From the NCBI GenBank assembly GCA_018401435.1, contig JAGYJW010000008.1, positions 1 to 64,000 of the forward strand: DNA of 64,000 bases. The letters are read 5' to 3'. The notes beneath the pieces are model-generated. The model was given only the letters and a program-made list of their open reading frames with translations. It was not told the DNA's origin and searched no databases. Origin of the DNA: Deltaproteobacteria bacterium. GTDB taxonomy: Bacteria > Myxococcota_A > UBA796 > UBA2385. This document shows positions 17,000 through 25,763 of the stretch, piece by piece (positions within the stretch are counted from its first letter, which is position 1; every line of letters begins with the position of its first letter). Both the position numbers and the translations under genes were made by a program.

Positions 17000-18575
17000 C
17001 CGACCTGCAGGCCTGGCACAGCCAGCAGAACCCGCTGATCCGGGCGCTGACCGAGCCGCTCGTCGCGCGTGGGCGAGACCCTGCTCCGCCATGCAGGGCG
17101 TGATTGACGCCGGGGCCGCAGAGAGCGGCAGGCGCTGACGGCCTGTAGCCTACGGCGCAGGAAGAGATCGACGTTGTGCAGCCGAGGCCTGCACCCAGGC
17201 CAATGAGCATGGGCTGGCCCCTGCAGGGTCACGAAGGACCGCACGACCAGCTTGAGGGCACGTGTTCGGCAAGCGATCCGAACGGCAGAAGACGCCCGGA
17301 CGCCCGCAAGGAGGCGGCGCGGAAGGGCGTCGCGCGGCGAGCTGGCCGAAGAAGCAGCGGAAGGCCGAACGCGAACCGCTGCCCGGGCGCGCCAGGTGCC
17401 GCCTCGATAGTGTTGCGCACCAAGACATCGTTGTGTTGCCACTGGATCCCCAGCTGCCCCCGGGTTCGCGCGCTGCCCCCGAGGTGCATCGGTGATCACG
17501 AGGGCGCCGTGGCGAGCTGGTTCGCCTGCAGCAGCGCGAGCAGCGGGTGCCGCTCCCAGACGGCAAGATCGTGACGGCACCACCGCCGCCCCAGGTGATC
17601 GAAGGGGCATCTACGGCCCGGCCCCACCGCCGCGGTAGCGGTCACCAAGTGCCTGGACGGTACGCCCTTGCGGCGGCTGGAACGGGCCTTTGAACGGTGG
17701 GGCGCGCCCCCTGCCGATCTCGGTCATCTGCACTCTGTTCCACCGTGCAGCGCGGTGGCGGTCGTGCCGCTGTACATGGCATTGATGGCCTGCGCGCCGC
17801 ATCGCACGTCTCGCGGACGACGCCGTCCGTGCTGGAGGGACAAGACGCAAGGTTGGATGTGGGTCTTCGTCGACGAGGTGGTCCTTGTACCCCTTACTCG
17901 CCCCGTGGCCAGGTCGCCGATAGCGTGTTGGGGCGCTCAAGGGGCACGCTGACCGTCGATAGACACACGGGCTACAACCTCGTCACCAGGCGGGCCGTCA
18001 TAAACGCGGCGGGTGCTGGTCCCATGGCCGTCGGGGCTCACGAGGCCCGCATGGCATGACGAGGCGCTGGTGGATGGCTTGCTCGTGCTGATAGGCGAGC
18101 GCTCTATATCGAGCACCTCGCTGTCGAGCAATCGTCGGCACCGACGCGCACCTCGCCTTGAGATGTGGTCGCCGCCGCGCTCTTCGCCACAATCGAACGC
18201 GAGGTCGGCGCTTGGAGCTGCGCACCAGTCGCCAAGGCGATGGCCACCTGCTCAACCAGAGGGGCCGCTGACGCTGTTTCGACGGATGCGCGGGTGCCGA
18301 TCCACAACAATCGAGCGAACGGGCCCCAGGCATCGTGGCCCTGCTGAGAAGACGGCGCTCTTCTGTCGGCGGCGACGAGGGCGGCGAGCACCTCGCGATG
18401 CTCTTGTCGAGCGATGGCGACCTGCCAGCCGTGCATGGGTGGACCCGAGCCGTGGCTGGCAGACGTGCTGATTGCCGTGGGCGAGCCCGGTCTCACCGTT
18501 GAAGACCTGCTGCCTTGGAACTGGAGGAAGGGACGGGGGCCCAACGCCCGGCCGATCTACGACCACCGCGTAGCG
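17000..18575 (+). pseudogene. tnpC: IS66 tnpC transposase remnant
   Basis: IS66 TnpC is the DDE transposase. Seen here in several frames are FGKRSERQKTP (the FGxxSE element), WMWVFVDE, SGTLTVDRHTGYNLVTR-type sequence (17941-17990), DEALVDGLLVLIGE, FATIEREV, VPIHNNRANGPQ (in place of IPIDNNxxER), and VLIAVGEPGLTVEDLLPWNW at the C-terminus. The order and spacing are intact, but frame changes are frequent. The gene fills the right two thirds of the element and ends about 60 bp from the right inverted repeat. Confidence 0.8.
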
Positions 18576-18774
18576 CGGGCGGGACGGAGACAAAGCGGCG
18601 GCGCGGGGCAAGAGGGGGCAGGGTGAGCGGTTACGGAACAACATTCGGGACTCACAGACGACCAGGCCGCACGGAGCCTCGACCACGCTCGCAAGCCGGA
18701 CGACCTGGTACAGCCTCCGCAGCTACTTCCCTAGTTTTCTCAGCCGATCTGTCTCAATGCTGTTGACACATTCC

Positions 18775-18839
18775 GAAGTGTCCTCCTGCCCGCTACGACT
18801 ACGAAAGAAGCAGGTTGCCACGGAAACGGGGCAGCCTCA
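18775..18839 (+). repeat. Right copy of the perfect 65-bp direct repeat
   Basis: Identical over all 65 bases to 7991-8055. It lies 140 bp beyond the IS66 right end and about 100 bp from the end of the PilZ gene, so it marks the right edge of the mobile-DNA region. The 140 bp between contain no gene that I can see. Confidence 0.9.
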
Positions 18840-18940
18840 GAGTCGGACCCTGCAGGACTGCGGTCGGAGGAGCTGGACCGGACGAGAACAGCCCCGCCGC
18901 CAGCCCGCACGGCTCGGCGTGCAGGCGCGCGGCTGAAGGC

Positions 18941-19354
18941 TCAGGCCGGGCGCGTGCAGTGGACCAAGGTGAGCGCCGGTCGGCCGGCTTCATCGGACGG
19001 CCAGCAGATGTCGCGCAGCTCGTCGTCGGTCAGCGCGCTGTCGGAGGTGAACTCGAGCCCGAGCCCGACGCAGCGATGCTCCAGGCTCCACCCGCGCCAT
19101 CGCACCACGGCGCGGAAGGTCCGTTGGTCGTCGCCAGAACCGAAGCGCCCCTCCACAGGATCGTGCTCCGAGAAGCGCACCGTGCCGCCGGCCGGACGCA
19201 GGAACATGCCTGTGGTGGACAGGTCGCGCACTTCGCCCGGTTGCGCCACGAGGCGACGGTGGTCCCAGCGCGCGGGCTGCCGCGTCCGGGCGCGATGGGG
19301 CGTGCGCCGTTCGACCGTCGCGTCGGTCAGGGATTCATCCAGGTGCTGGTCCAT
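18941..19354 (-). CDS. PilZ-domain protein
   Basis: 137 residues from the ATG at 19354. The c-di-GMP-binding signature of PilZ domains is R-xxx-R followed by D/NxSxxG. Here RTRQPARWDHRRL provides basic residues, and EVRDLSTTGMFLRP is a good DxSxxG, followed by VEGRFGSGDDQRTFRAVVRW and HRCVGLGLEF, the usual strand pattern. The frame is open to 19423, but the extra residues look like upstream leader. It is a single-domain protein and a candidate effector for the c-di-GMP enzyme encoded at 34.9-38.5 kb. It is the first conserved gene to the right of the mobile region. Confidence 0.8.
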   Translation of the reverse strand: MDQHLDESLTDATVERRTPHRARTRQPARWDHRRLVAQPGEVRDLSTTGMFLRPAGGTVRFSEHDPVEGRFGSGDDQRTFRAVVRWRGWSLEHRCVGLGLEFTSDSALTDDELRDICWPSDEAGRPALTLVHCTRPA

Positions 19355-19862
19355 GGAGTCGCTCCAGCCTCGCGCTGCCTCGGGGAGCTGCCGGGCCGTC
19401 GGTGGGCCGCCGAGCGGGCGCACCAGAGGGCCGGGGGCAGTTCGGGGTCACCGCAGAGGTCTCGTTCCAATCGCCGCAGACCACACGGTAGCGAAGGGCT
19501 GAGGCACCCGCAACGCGAAATGGCCGGCGCGCAGTTGGCGGGGCGGGGGAGTGACCCGGTCCCTGATCGCCTTCCGAGGCCGGTCTCAGGGATCCGTGAC
19601 CCGCCGCAGCTGCGGGCGCCCATCCCTGGCGCGATGATGAAAAGATAAGTACAAGCATCGCTATTGCCTGAATGGCAAAGGCTGGTCGAGCGCGGTCTCG
19701 CCGATCGCGGGGTGCGACTCCGATCAACGGGCTGAACTTTCGAGCGCAGGTGCCGATGGAGGTGCTGGGTCCCCCGAACCGGGTCCCCACGCGACTCCGG
19801 ATGGGTCCTGCCGATCCGGACTGCAGATCACCCCCCTCGCTCAGCACAGCCTCGGAGTTCCC
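19355..19862. other. 508-bp intergenic region between divergent PilZ and hybrid kinase genes
   Basis: No convincing gene. The segment 19630-19680 is much more AT-rich than its surroundings (GATGAAAAGATAAGTACAAG and GCTATTGCCTGAATGGC) and is the best candidate for the divergent promoter region. On the minus strand TTGCCA and TTATCT can be placed roughly 20 bp apart, which is only suggestive. Confidence 0.4.
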
Positions 19863-21734
19863 ATGCGGCATCCTGCCCACCTTGTCGCCAGCCTCGTCTG
19901 TGGGGTAGGGGTGGTCGGGCTGGCGGCGCTGCCGTCGTTGGCCCCTGGGGCCCACCCCGTCGGCACCGTGGCGCTCGCGGTGGCGTCGTTGGCGGGCCTC
20001 GGTGTGGCCCTCCGCGGCCGACAGGCGTCGTCGGCCCCGCCGTCCTCGCCAGAGGTCAGCGTCGCCGAACCCCCTGGCCCTCCCGCGGCTCTGGTCGAGG
20101 CGCCCGCAGCCCCGGCCGCCGAGCCGCCCAGCGAGGCCAGCCTGCTGGCCAACCTCAGCCACGAGATCCGCACGCCGCTGAACGGCGTGGTGTCTACCGT
20201 GCAGCTCCTGGCCGAGACGTCGCTCGACGAAGAGCAGCTCGCGCTGGTCCACACGCTGGAGACCTCGAGCACCAACCTGCTCGACCTCATCAACGACATT
20301 CTCGACTTCTCCAAGGCCGAGGCCGGCGAGATCACCCTGGAGCACCGCCGCTTCTCGCCGGCCGCGATGGCCGGGGAGCTGACGCGCCTCTACGCCGCCC
20401 AGGCCCACAACAAAGACCTCGAGCTGGTCTGCGACGTCGATCCCACGCTGCCCGAGACGCTCCTGGGCGATCCCACGCGGCTGCGACAGGTGCTGTCGAA
20501 CCTGCTGACCAACGCCATCAAGTTCACGCGCAGGGGCGAGGTCATCGTCGCCATCCGGCGCGACGGCGACCGGGTCTGGTTTGGCGTGCGCGACACGGGG
20601 ATCGGCATCGACAGGGACGCCCAGCAGCGCATCTTCCAGTCCTATCAGCAGGCCGACAGCGCCACCCCGCGCATGTTCGGTGGCACCGGGCTGGGGCTGG
20701 CCATCTGCAAGCAGCTCGTCGAGCTGATGGGCGGCACGATCTCGGTCGAGAGCGAGGTCGGAGCGGGCTCGTGCTTCTCCTTCTCGCTCGACGCGGGGCC
20801 CCTCGCCGCGCGCGCCTTGGAGCCCCTCCCCAAAGGCCGTGTGCTGGTGGTGGAGAAGGCCGCAGGGCTGCGCGCCATGATCCGCCAGACCCTCGAGGCC
20901 CGGGGCCTGGAGGTCGATACGGCCCCCGATGGTCTCGAGGGCCTGCAGACAGCCCTGCACGCGGCGCAGCTGGGCCGGCCGATCTCGACCTTGGTGGTCG
21001 ACGCCAACCTCGAGGGCGTGAATGGGCCCGTGCTCGCCCGCATGTTCCGCCGTGAGACAGAGCTGGCCGGTGTGCGGATCCTCATCTTGGCGCGCCGCAA
21101 TGAGCGGCCCAAGGGCGCCGAGCTCGCCGCCCTCGACATGGAGCCGCTCGAGAAGCCGATCAGCGCCTCGGACCTGGTGCGGGTACTGCGCCGGTCGCCG
21201 GGTGCAGCGGCGATGGCACCTCAGCCCCGGCCGCCGGAGAACCCGTCCGAGCCGAAGCAGGCCAAGCAGAGCCTGAGCACCAGCGCGCCGCTGGCGCTCG
21301 CAGCCCATGTGACCCAGAGCAGCCCGGACGACGCCGCCGCCAAGGGACCCCGCGTGCTGCTGGTGGACGACAACGGCTTCAACCAGATGCTGATTCAGAT
21401 GCAGCTCAAGAAGCTGGGGTGCTCGGTCCATGTCGCACCCAACGGCCTCGCTGGCGTCAACGCCTGGCAAGCCGGGCGCTTCGATCTGGTGCTCATGGAC
21501 CTGCAGATGCCGGAGATGAACGGCTTCGAGGCGACCGTGGAGATCCGCCGCCGCGAAGCCAGCGGCGGGCTGGCACGAACCCCGATCGTGGCCGTCACCG
21601 CCGACACGGCCCCCAAGACCCGAGATCGATGCTTGGAGGTCGGCATGGACCAGCGGCTCACCAAGCCCATCATCGTCGAACAGCTCGCGGAAGTGGTCCG
21701 CAGCGTCACCCCCGCGATGGAGATGGGCGCATGA
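19863..21734 (+). CDS. Membrane-anchored hybrid histidine kinase with two receiver domains
   Basis: 623 residues. Two hydrophobic segments occupy residues 5-55. HisKA follows with [17 protein letters not shown] (phospho-His near residue 101), then HATPase_c with [15 protein letters not shown] (N box), [11 protein letters not shown] and [10 protein letters not shown] first, divergent receiver (about 328-440) keeps LVVDAN with the Asp and LEKPIS with the Lys. A second, canonical receiver (about 498-615) has [19 protein letters not shown] and LTKPI. There is no periplasmic sensor domain, so the signal is unclear. It overlaps the next receiver gene by 4 bp (ATGA). Confidence 0.85.
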   Translation: MRHPAHLVASLVCGVGVVGLAALPSLAPGAHPVGTVALAVASLAGLGVALRGRQASSAPPSSPEVSVAEPPGPPAALVEAPAAPAAEPPSEASLLANLSHEIRTPLNGVVSTVQLLAETSLDEEQLALVHTLETSSTNLLDLINDILDFSKAEAGEITLEHRRFSPAAMAGELTRLYAAQAHNKDLELVCDVDPTLPETLLGDPTRLRQVLSNLLTNAIKFTRRGEVIVAIRRDGDRVWFGVRDTGIGIDRDAQQRIFQSYQQADSATPRMFGGTGLGLAICKQLVELMGGTISVESEVGAGSCFSFSLDAGPLAARALEPLPKGRVLVVEKAAGLRAMIRQTLEARGLEVDTAPDGLEGLQTALHAAQLGRPISTLVVDANLEGVNGPVLARMFRRETELAGVRILILARRNERPKGAELAALDMEPLEKPISASDLVRVLRRSPGAAAMAPQPRPPENPSEPKQAKQSLSTSAPLALAAHVTQSSPDDAAAKGPRVLLVDDNGFNQMLIQMQLKKLGCSVHVAPNGLAGVNAWQAGRFDLVLMDLQMPEMNGFEATVEIRRREASGGLARTPIVAVTADTAPKTRDRCLEVGMDQRLTKPIIVEQLAEVVRSVTPAMEMGA

Positions 21735-22138
21735 ACCGCGACTCCCCAGTCAGCCACGCCGACCGCCGCGTCGAGGTCCTCCTCGTGGACGCGGACGCCG
21801 ACGTGCTGCTCCGTCTGGCCACTCGATTTCGGAGGGCGGGGCTGCACCCCATCCTGGCCACCAGCGCGCTCGAGGCGCTCGACCGGATGGCGGACCACCC
21901 CTCCTGTCGGCGCATCCTCACCGAGTTCACCCTGCCAGGCTTGTGTGGCGAGGCCTGGATGGACCTGCTGCGCACGCGATGCGAGGGCTGGTCCGTCGTT
22001 GTCGTGTCGGCGAGAGACGCCGACCCGGGACACTTCGTGCTCTCGCCCAAGCCCCTCGACGTCGAGAACCTCATCCAGCACTTTCGCCGGGTCCCGGTGC
22101 GCACCGTCGCGGAGGTCCGGCGCCGGGCGGCGAGCTGA
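21731..22138 (+). CDS. Single-domain receiver protein with Glu at the phosphoacceptor position
   Basis: 135 residues. The fold markers are VEVLLVDADADVLLRLATRF (acidic pocket) and LSPKPLDVENL (conserved Lys). Where most receivers have an Asp before the MPG turn, this one reads RRILTEFTLPGLCG, so Glu replaces the phosphorylated Asp. Glu at this position often mimics the phosphorylated state, so the protein may be constitutively on or act only as a docking partner. It starts within the stop of the hybrid kinase and is surely co-expressed. A terminator-like hairpin follows. Confidence 0.75.
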   Translation: MNRDSPVSHADRRVEVLLVDADADVLLRLATRFRRAGLHPILATSALEALDRMADHPSCRRILTEFTLPGLCGEAWMDLLRTRCEGWSVVVVSARDADPGHFVLSPKPLDVENLIQHFRRVPVRTVAEVRRRAAS

Positions 22139-22171
22139 CCCCCTCCGCCGCCGCACGCGGCGCACACCCAT

Positions 22172-22203
22172 CGGCCCGATCGCCCCCAAGGCGCGGGCCG
22201 TTT
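22172..22203 (+). terminator. Hairpin with short T-run after the receiver gene
   Basis: CGGCCCG and CGGGCCG form a 7-bp stem around a 15-nt loop, followed by TTTGC. It lies 33 bp after the receiver stop and before the acetyltransferase gene. Confidence 0.5.
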
Positions 22204-22317
22204 GCGGTGGATCTGCGGCGGATCCCCGGGGGATCGCACAGGGTAAAGGTGCGTCGCCCACAGTCCGTACCCTGGAGTGCGGCGGGCTGACCCGTCGCCT
22301 CAACTGGAGACGAGCCC

Positions 22318-22755
22318 ATGTCCTTTCGCTGGACCCGCATGATGAACCCTGCTTGGACCGCTGACCTCGAGCGCATCGCCGCCGGCCTGCCCGAGTCGGC
22401 GATGCCGGCCGTCGGGGACTGGCGCGGGGCCGCAATGCTTCCGGGCACCTGGTGGACGGTCCAGGACGAAAGCGGCGCAGTCGTCGCCGCAGCGATGCTG
22501 GACACGGTCTGGGGGGACGGCCACGTTCAGGTGTGGGTGGCCCCGGACGCGCGGCGCAGCGGCGCGGGCTCGTTCGCGATGGACCAGCTGCGCGGCGAGG
22601 CGCAGTCTCGGGGCCTCGCATGGCTGCGGGGTGAGGTGCCCGAGGGCCCCGACCGCGACCGCGTGGTGGCCTGGCTCGACCGGTGCGGCTTCACCCCGGG
22701 CTGCTCGGTCAGCGAGTACCACCTGCAGGTGCGACGGCAGCGCGCCGCCGCCTGA
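22318..22755 (+). CDS. GNAT-family N-acetyltransferase
   Basis: 145 residues. The acetyl-CoA-binding motif A appears as VQVWVAPDARRSGAGSFAMD, a variant of Q/RxxGxG/A, preceded by the strand AAMLDTVWGDGH and followed by the helix-strand AQSRGLAWLRGEV. Motif B is GFTPGCSVSEYHLQV. Substrate is unknown. It has its own GGAG ribosome binding site and is followed by a strong hairpin, so it is probably monocistronic and unrelated to the flanking operons. Confidence 0.75.
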   Translation: MSFRWTRMMNPAWTADLERIAAGLPESAMPAVGDWRGAAMLPGTWWTVQDESGAVVAAAMLDTVWGDGHVQVWVAPDARRSGAGSFAMDQLRGEAQSRGLAWLRGEVPEGPDRDRVVAWLDRCGFTPGCSVSEYHLQVRRQRAAA

Positions 22756-22780
22756 GCGCGGCGGGCTTGCTCGCGACAAC

Positions 22781-22806
22781 GCCCCCTTCGGCTGGAGGGG
22801 GCCTTT
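22781..22806 (+). terminator. Rho-independent terminator between convergent acetyltransferase and FabI-like genes
   Basis: GCCCCCT and AGGGGGC make a perfect 7-bp stem with an 8-nt loop, followed by CTTTGG on the plus strand. It sits between two converging genes and may serve both. Confidence 0.65.
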
Positions 22807-22835
22807 GGTGGTTCAAGCAGGCGCGGCGTGAGCCG

Positions 22836-23612
22836 TCAGAAGTAGCGCCGCGAGAAGCCGCCATCGAGCTCCACGATCTCTGCCGTCATGCCCTCGACGT
22901 GGCAGGCGAGCCAGACCCCGGCCCGCGCCACCGCCTGCATCGAGGTGCCCCCGCGCAAGGGCGCCTTCTTCGCGAGGTGTGCCACCGTGGCCTGCGCGGC
23001 CTGCTCGCCCACCACCCGCTCGGCGCCGCCGGTCGCGAGGAAGGAGAAGCTGAGCGCGTTGCAAGCGATGCCCTTGGGGCCCAGCTCTTGGGCCAGGTAC
23101 AGCACCGCGCCGCTCAAGGCGGCCTTGGCCATGCCAGCGACGTGGTAGTTCGGCGTCATGTTGGCCCGGCAGGCCGAGCTGAAGGTGAGCACACGGGCGC
23201 GCTCAGAGGCCTCGAGGAGGGGCAGCGCGCGGGCCACGGCGTCGATGAGCCCGAAGACCCCCGGCCCCATGGCGGCGTCGAAGTCACCCCGCGTGACGGC
23301 GGTGAGCGGCTTCGCCAAGACCCCCTCTGGCACGTGCATCCAGGTGTGCACCAGGAAGTCGAGCCGCCCCCAGCGGCGCGACAGATCGTCGAGGCAGGCG
23401 TCCAGGGTGGGCGGCTGCCCGGCGTCCACCCCCCACAGCCCGGCGAAGCCAGCGGCGGCGGCGGCGGTCGTAAGCGAATCCACCCGCCCAGGCCGCGTGG
23501 TGACGGCTACGGCCGCCCCCTCTGCGCGCAGCGCTTCGGCCAGCGTCCAGCCCACCGAGTTGGGACCCGACGCCCCCAGCACCAGCCCACAGGGCCCGTC
23601 CGGGCCGCTCAT
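22836..23612 (-). CDS. FabI-like enoyl-ACP reductase (SDR superfamily)
   Basis: 258 residues from the ATG at 23612. The cofactor region GLVLGASGPNSVGWTLA corresponds to the FabI variant of the Rossmann motif. The active-site segment TPNYHVAGMAKAAL is nearly the canonical FabI PNYNVMGxAKA with the catalytic Tyr and Lys. LGPKGIACNALSFSFLATGG follows as in FabI. FabI reduces the 2,3-double bond of enoyl-ACP. It is the last gene of a minus-strand ketide-type operon, overlapping the AhpD-like gene by 4 bp, so a tailoring role on the operon's product is likely, not bulk fatty acid synthesis. Confidence 0.75.
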   Translation of the reverse strand: MSGPDGPCGLVLGASGPNSVGWTLAEALRAEGAAVAVTTRPGRVDSLTTAAAAAGFAGLWGVDAGQPPTLDACLDDLSRRWGRLDFLVHTWMHVPEGVLAKPLTAVTRGDFDAAMGPGVFGLIDAVARALPLLEASERARVLTFSSACRANMTPNYHVAGMAKAALSGAVLYLAQELGPKGIACNALSFSFLATGGAERVVGEQAAQATVAHLAKKAPLRGGTSMQAVARAGVWLACHVEGMTAEIVELDGGFSRRYF

Positions 23613-24082
23613 CGCGCCGCTGCGGTCGCGGGGAGCTCGGGAAACCACGCGCCCATCGCGTCGATCCCGTCTCGGTCGTAGCGCCGGATGGCGGCCTGGA
23701 TGTGCCCCACCGCCGTGGCGGCCTTGATGCCGCCGACCCACATCTCCAGCCGCCCCACGGCGGTCAGGATGCGCTCGGCCGGCACGCCCAGGTGGCGCAG
23801 GGTCATGGCGAACATGCTGGCAGGCCCGTAGTCGCCCTGCGCGCACAAGACCGCGATCCCCAGCAGGTAGTTGTCCTCCACGCTCAGCCACGTCTCGTCG
23901 GCTTCGAGCGTGTGGTAGCGGTGCAGCGCGTCGCGCACCGGCGGGCACCGGAGCCTGTCGATGAAGGCGCTGTGACGCGCGCCCATCCCGGGGCCGAAGA
24001 GTCGGTCGAGGTAGGCCTCGCTGGCGACGGTGGGCGTCGCGCCTGCGCCGCCGAGGGTTGGGTCCGTTGATGTGGGGCGCAT
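23609..24082 (-). CDS. Small all-helical protein, possibly AhpD/carboxymuconolactone-decarboxylase-like
   Basis: 157 residues. The segment DNYLLGIAVLCAQGDYGPAS followed by MFAMTLRHLGVPAERILTAV has the helix pattern of CMD/AhpD-fold proteins, but the CxxC pair of active AhpD is missing and a single Cys remains. A role in the operon, for example a non-redox enzyme or structural partner, is unknown. It lies 22 bp after the SDR gene and overlaps the FabI-like gene by 4 bp. The family call is tentative. Confidence 0.45.
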   Translation of the reverse strand: MRPTSTDPTLGGAGATPTVASEAYLDRLFGPGMGARHSAFIDRLRCPPVRDALHRYHTLEADETWLSVEDNYLLGIAVLCAQGDYGPASMFAMTLRHLGVPAERILTAVGRLEMWVGGIKAATAVGHIQAAIRRYDRDGIDAMGAWFPELPATAAAR

Positions 24083-24104
24083 GGTGGCTCCTTCGGGGGA
24101 GGGC

Positions 24105-24821
24105 TCAGCGAGGCTGGCCCGTGGGCAGCAAGGTCACCCGCGCGACGTGCAGGTGGGCCGGCTGGTCGAGCATCCAGGTCAGCGTCTGGGCGACGTCCTC
24201 GCTCGACAGCCAGCGGGGCACGCCCTTGCGCAGCCGCGCCTCCATCTTCTCGAATCCATCCACCTTGTCGTAGATCTCGGTGTCCACCAGGCCGGGGGCG
24301 AGGCTGCACACACGGATGCCCTGGGGGCTGAGCTCGAGTCGCAGGCTGTCCGTGAAGTGGTCGAGCGCGGCCTTGGTGAGCGCGTAGGGCCCGAAGGCCG
24401 GGTGGGCGACATGTCCCGCCGCCACGCTGGAGACGGTGACGATCTGCCCCTTGTCGGTCAGCTTGCTCACCAGGGCGCGGGTCAGCGCCACCACAGCGAG
24501 CAGGTTGGTCTGCAGCAACGCCTCCCAGCGCGCCTGCTCGAGTGCGAGGCTGCCAGACCACACGCACAGGGCTGCGTTGTGGACCACCGCGTCGAAGTCG
24601 GGGCAGCCCTCGCCGAGGTCGCCCTCCACCACGCGGCGCAGGTCCTCGGGCCGGCTCAGGTCGGCGCAGACAGGGGTGAAGCGGTCGCCCAGCTCGGCCT
24701 GAAGCGCGGCGAGGGCCTTCGGGCGGCGCCCAAGCCCCCACACCTCGTCGCCCCGCGACACCAATCGCGTCAGCAGCGACCGGCCGATCCCGGAGGTCAC
24801 GCCCGTGACGAAGACCCGCAC
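24105..24821 (-). CDS. Short-chain dehydrogenase/reductase
   Basis: 238 residues with a GTG start (GTG at 24821). Classical SDR features are present: TGVTSGIG cofactor motif at residue 6, VVHNAAL (NAG-like), TVSSVAA with the catalytic Ser, and PYALTKAAL with YxxxK. Together with the ketosynthases upstream it probably acts as a ketoreductase on an acyl-ACP or acyl-CoA intermediate (inference). It begins 3 bp after the KAS III stop, so translation is coupled. Confidence 0.8.
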   Translation of the reverse strand: MRVFVTGVTSGIGRSLLTRLVSRGDEVWGLGRRPKALAALQAELGDRFTPVCADLSRPEDLRRVVEGDLGEGCPDFDAVVHNAALCVWSGSLALEQARWEALLQTNLLAVVALTRALVSKLTDKGQIVTVSSVAAGHVAHPAFGPYALTKAALDHFTDSLRLELSPQGIRVCSLAPGLVDTEIYDKVDGFEKMEARLRKGVPRWLSSEDVAQTLTWMLDQPAHLHVARVTLLPTGQPR

Positions 24822-24824
24822 GGC

Positions 24825-25763
24825 TCAGGCCCGGTAGAGCAGCGCGGCGGCGTACCACCCACTGCCCGTCGTGGGAGAGAGCACCAGATCACCCGGCTTC
24901 ACGACCCCTTGGTTGACGAAGGCGTCGAGGGCGACCGGGATCGCCGCGCTCGAGACGTTGCCGACCTGGGGGAAGTTGATGAGCACCCGCGCCGGGTCGA
25001 GGTCCAACGTGCGCACGAGCAGCGCCTGGATGCCGGCGGTGCCGCTGTGCGGGACCACCCAGTCCACGTCGTCCAGGGTCAACCCCGCGCGCGCCAAGAC
25101 CCGCTCGCTCGCGCCCCGAAAGCTGTCGATGGCGAGTTGCTGGAGCTCCTTCTGTTGGATGTGGGTGCGCACGTGCCCGTGCTCGTCCACATCCATGGCG
25201 TCGGCATAGCGGCCGTCGGTCATGATCTCGACGTCGAGCAACCGCCCGCCGGGCCCCTCTCCCCCCTCGAGGATCCAGGCCCCTGCCGCATCGCCAAAGA
25301 CCAGCGTGGCCTTGCTGTTGGGGCGCGCCCGCTGGCTCGTGGTCTCGCTGGCCACGATGAGGCCCACCTTGTTGCCCGTGTGCAGCAGCCCCCGCGCGAC
25401 CCCCGCGGCGACCGCGAAGCCCGCGCACGCGGCGCTCACGTCGAAGGCGAAGGCGCGGGAGGCCCCGAGCAGGTGCTGCACCCGCGCACTGATGTCTGGG
25501 TAGAACCGGCGCTGGGTCCAGTTGGACAGCACGATGAAGTCGAGGTCGGCGGCGGTGCGTCCGGCGCGCGCCAGGGCCCGCTGGGCGGCCGCCGCCGCCA
25601 TCTCCGCGATCGACTCGTCGGGTCCAGCCCAGCCGCGGCTGTGGACCCCGAGCCGCTCGATCTGGGCGTCCGTGATGGGCTTGTCGAGCGGCGGAAGGTC
25701 CGCGTTGCCCATCATCCGGCGAGGGAGGTAGCTCCCTTGGCCCGTGATTCGGATCGTCTGCAT
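24825..25763 (-). CDS. Ketosynthase III (FabH-like)
   Basis: 312 residues. The thiolase-fold triad is complete: Cys in FDVSAACAGFAVAAG, His in VVPHSGTAGIQ, and Asn in PQVGNVSSAAIPVAL. The C-terminus LSPTTGSGWYAAALLYR is typical. KAS III enzymes condense an acyl-CoA starter with malonyl-ACP, or join two acyl groups in secondary metabolism. The adjacent CoA-transferase suggests that the starter is an activated organic acid. The CoA-transferase frame runs 52 bp into this gene. It is the third gene of the minus-strand operon. Confidence 0.85.
   Translation of the reverse strand: MQTIRITGQGSYLPRRMMGNADLPPLDKPITDAQIERLGVHSRGWAGPDESIAEMAAAAAQRALARAGRTAADLDFIVLSNWTQRRFYPDISARVQHLLGASRAFAFDVSAACAGFAVAAGVARGLLHTGNKVGLIVASETTSQRARPNSKATLVFGDAAGAWILEGGEGPGGRLLDVEIMTDGRYADAMDVDEHGHVRTHIQQKELQQLAIDSFRGASERVLARAGLTLDDVDWVVPHSGTAGIQALLVRTLDLDPARVLINFPQVGNVSSAAIPVALDAFVNQGVVKPGDLVLSPTTGSGWYAAALLYRA

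Larger units (their letters stand above)
16270..18634 (+). mobile_element. Decayed IS66-family element with both terminal inverted repeats
   Basis: The left end reads GTAACCGCTCAGCCTGGCCC from 16270; the right end, read on the opposite strand from 18634, is GTAACCGCTCACCCTGCCCC. This is a good IS66-type terminal inverted repeat, and between the ends lie tnpA, tnpB and tnpC remnants in canonical order. The total of 2365 bp is close to normal for IS66. The flanking octamers (GAAGCGCC and GGAACAAC) do not match as an 8-bp target duplication, so one flank has changed or the element was rearranged. Confidence 0.85.

Noticed and set aside
19672-19908. 78-codon plus-strand frame before the hybrid kinase
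   Set aside because: Overlaps the kinase start, has no ribosome binding site or family, and lies in the promoter region.
19335-21470. Minus-strand 711-codon frame opposite the hybrid kinase
   Set aside because: The plus strand holds full HisKA, HATPase and receiver motifs; the opposing frame is a shadow.
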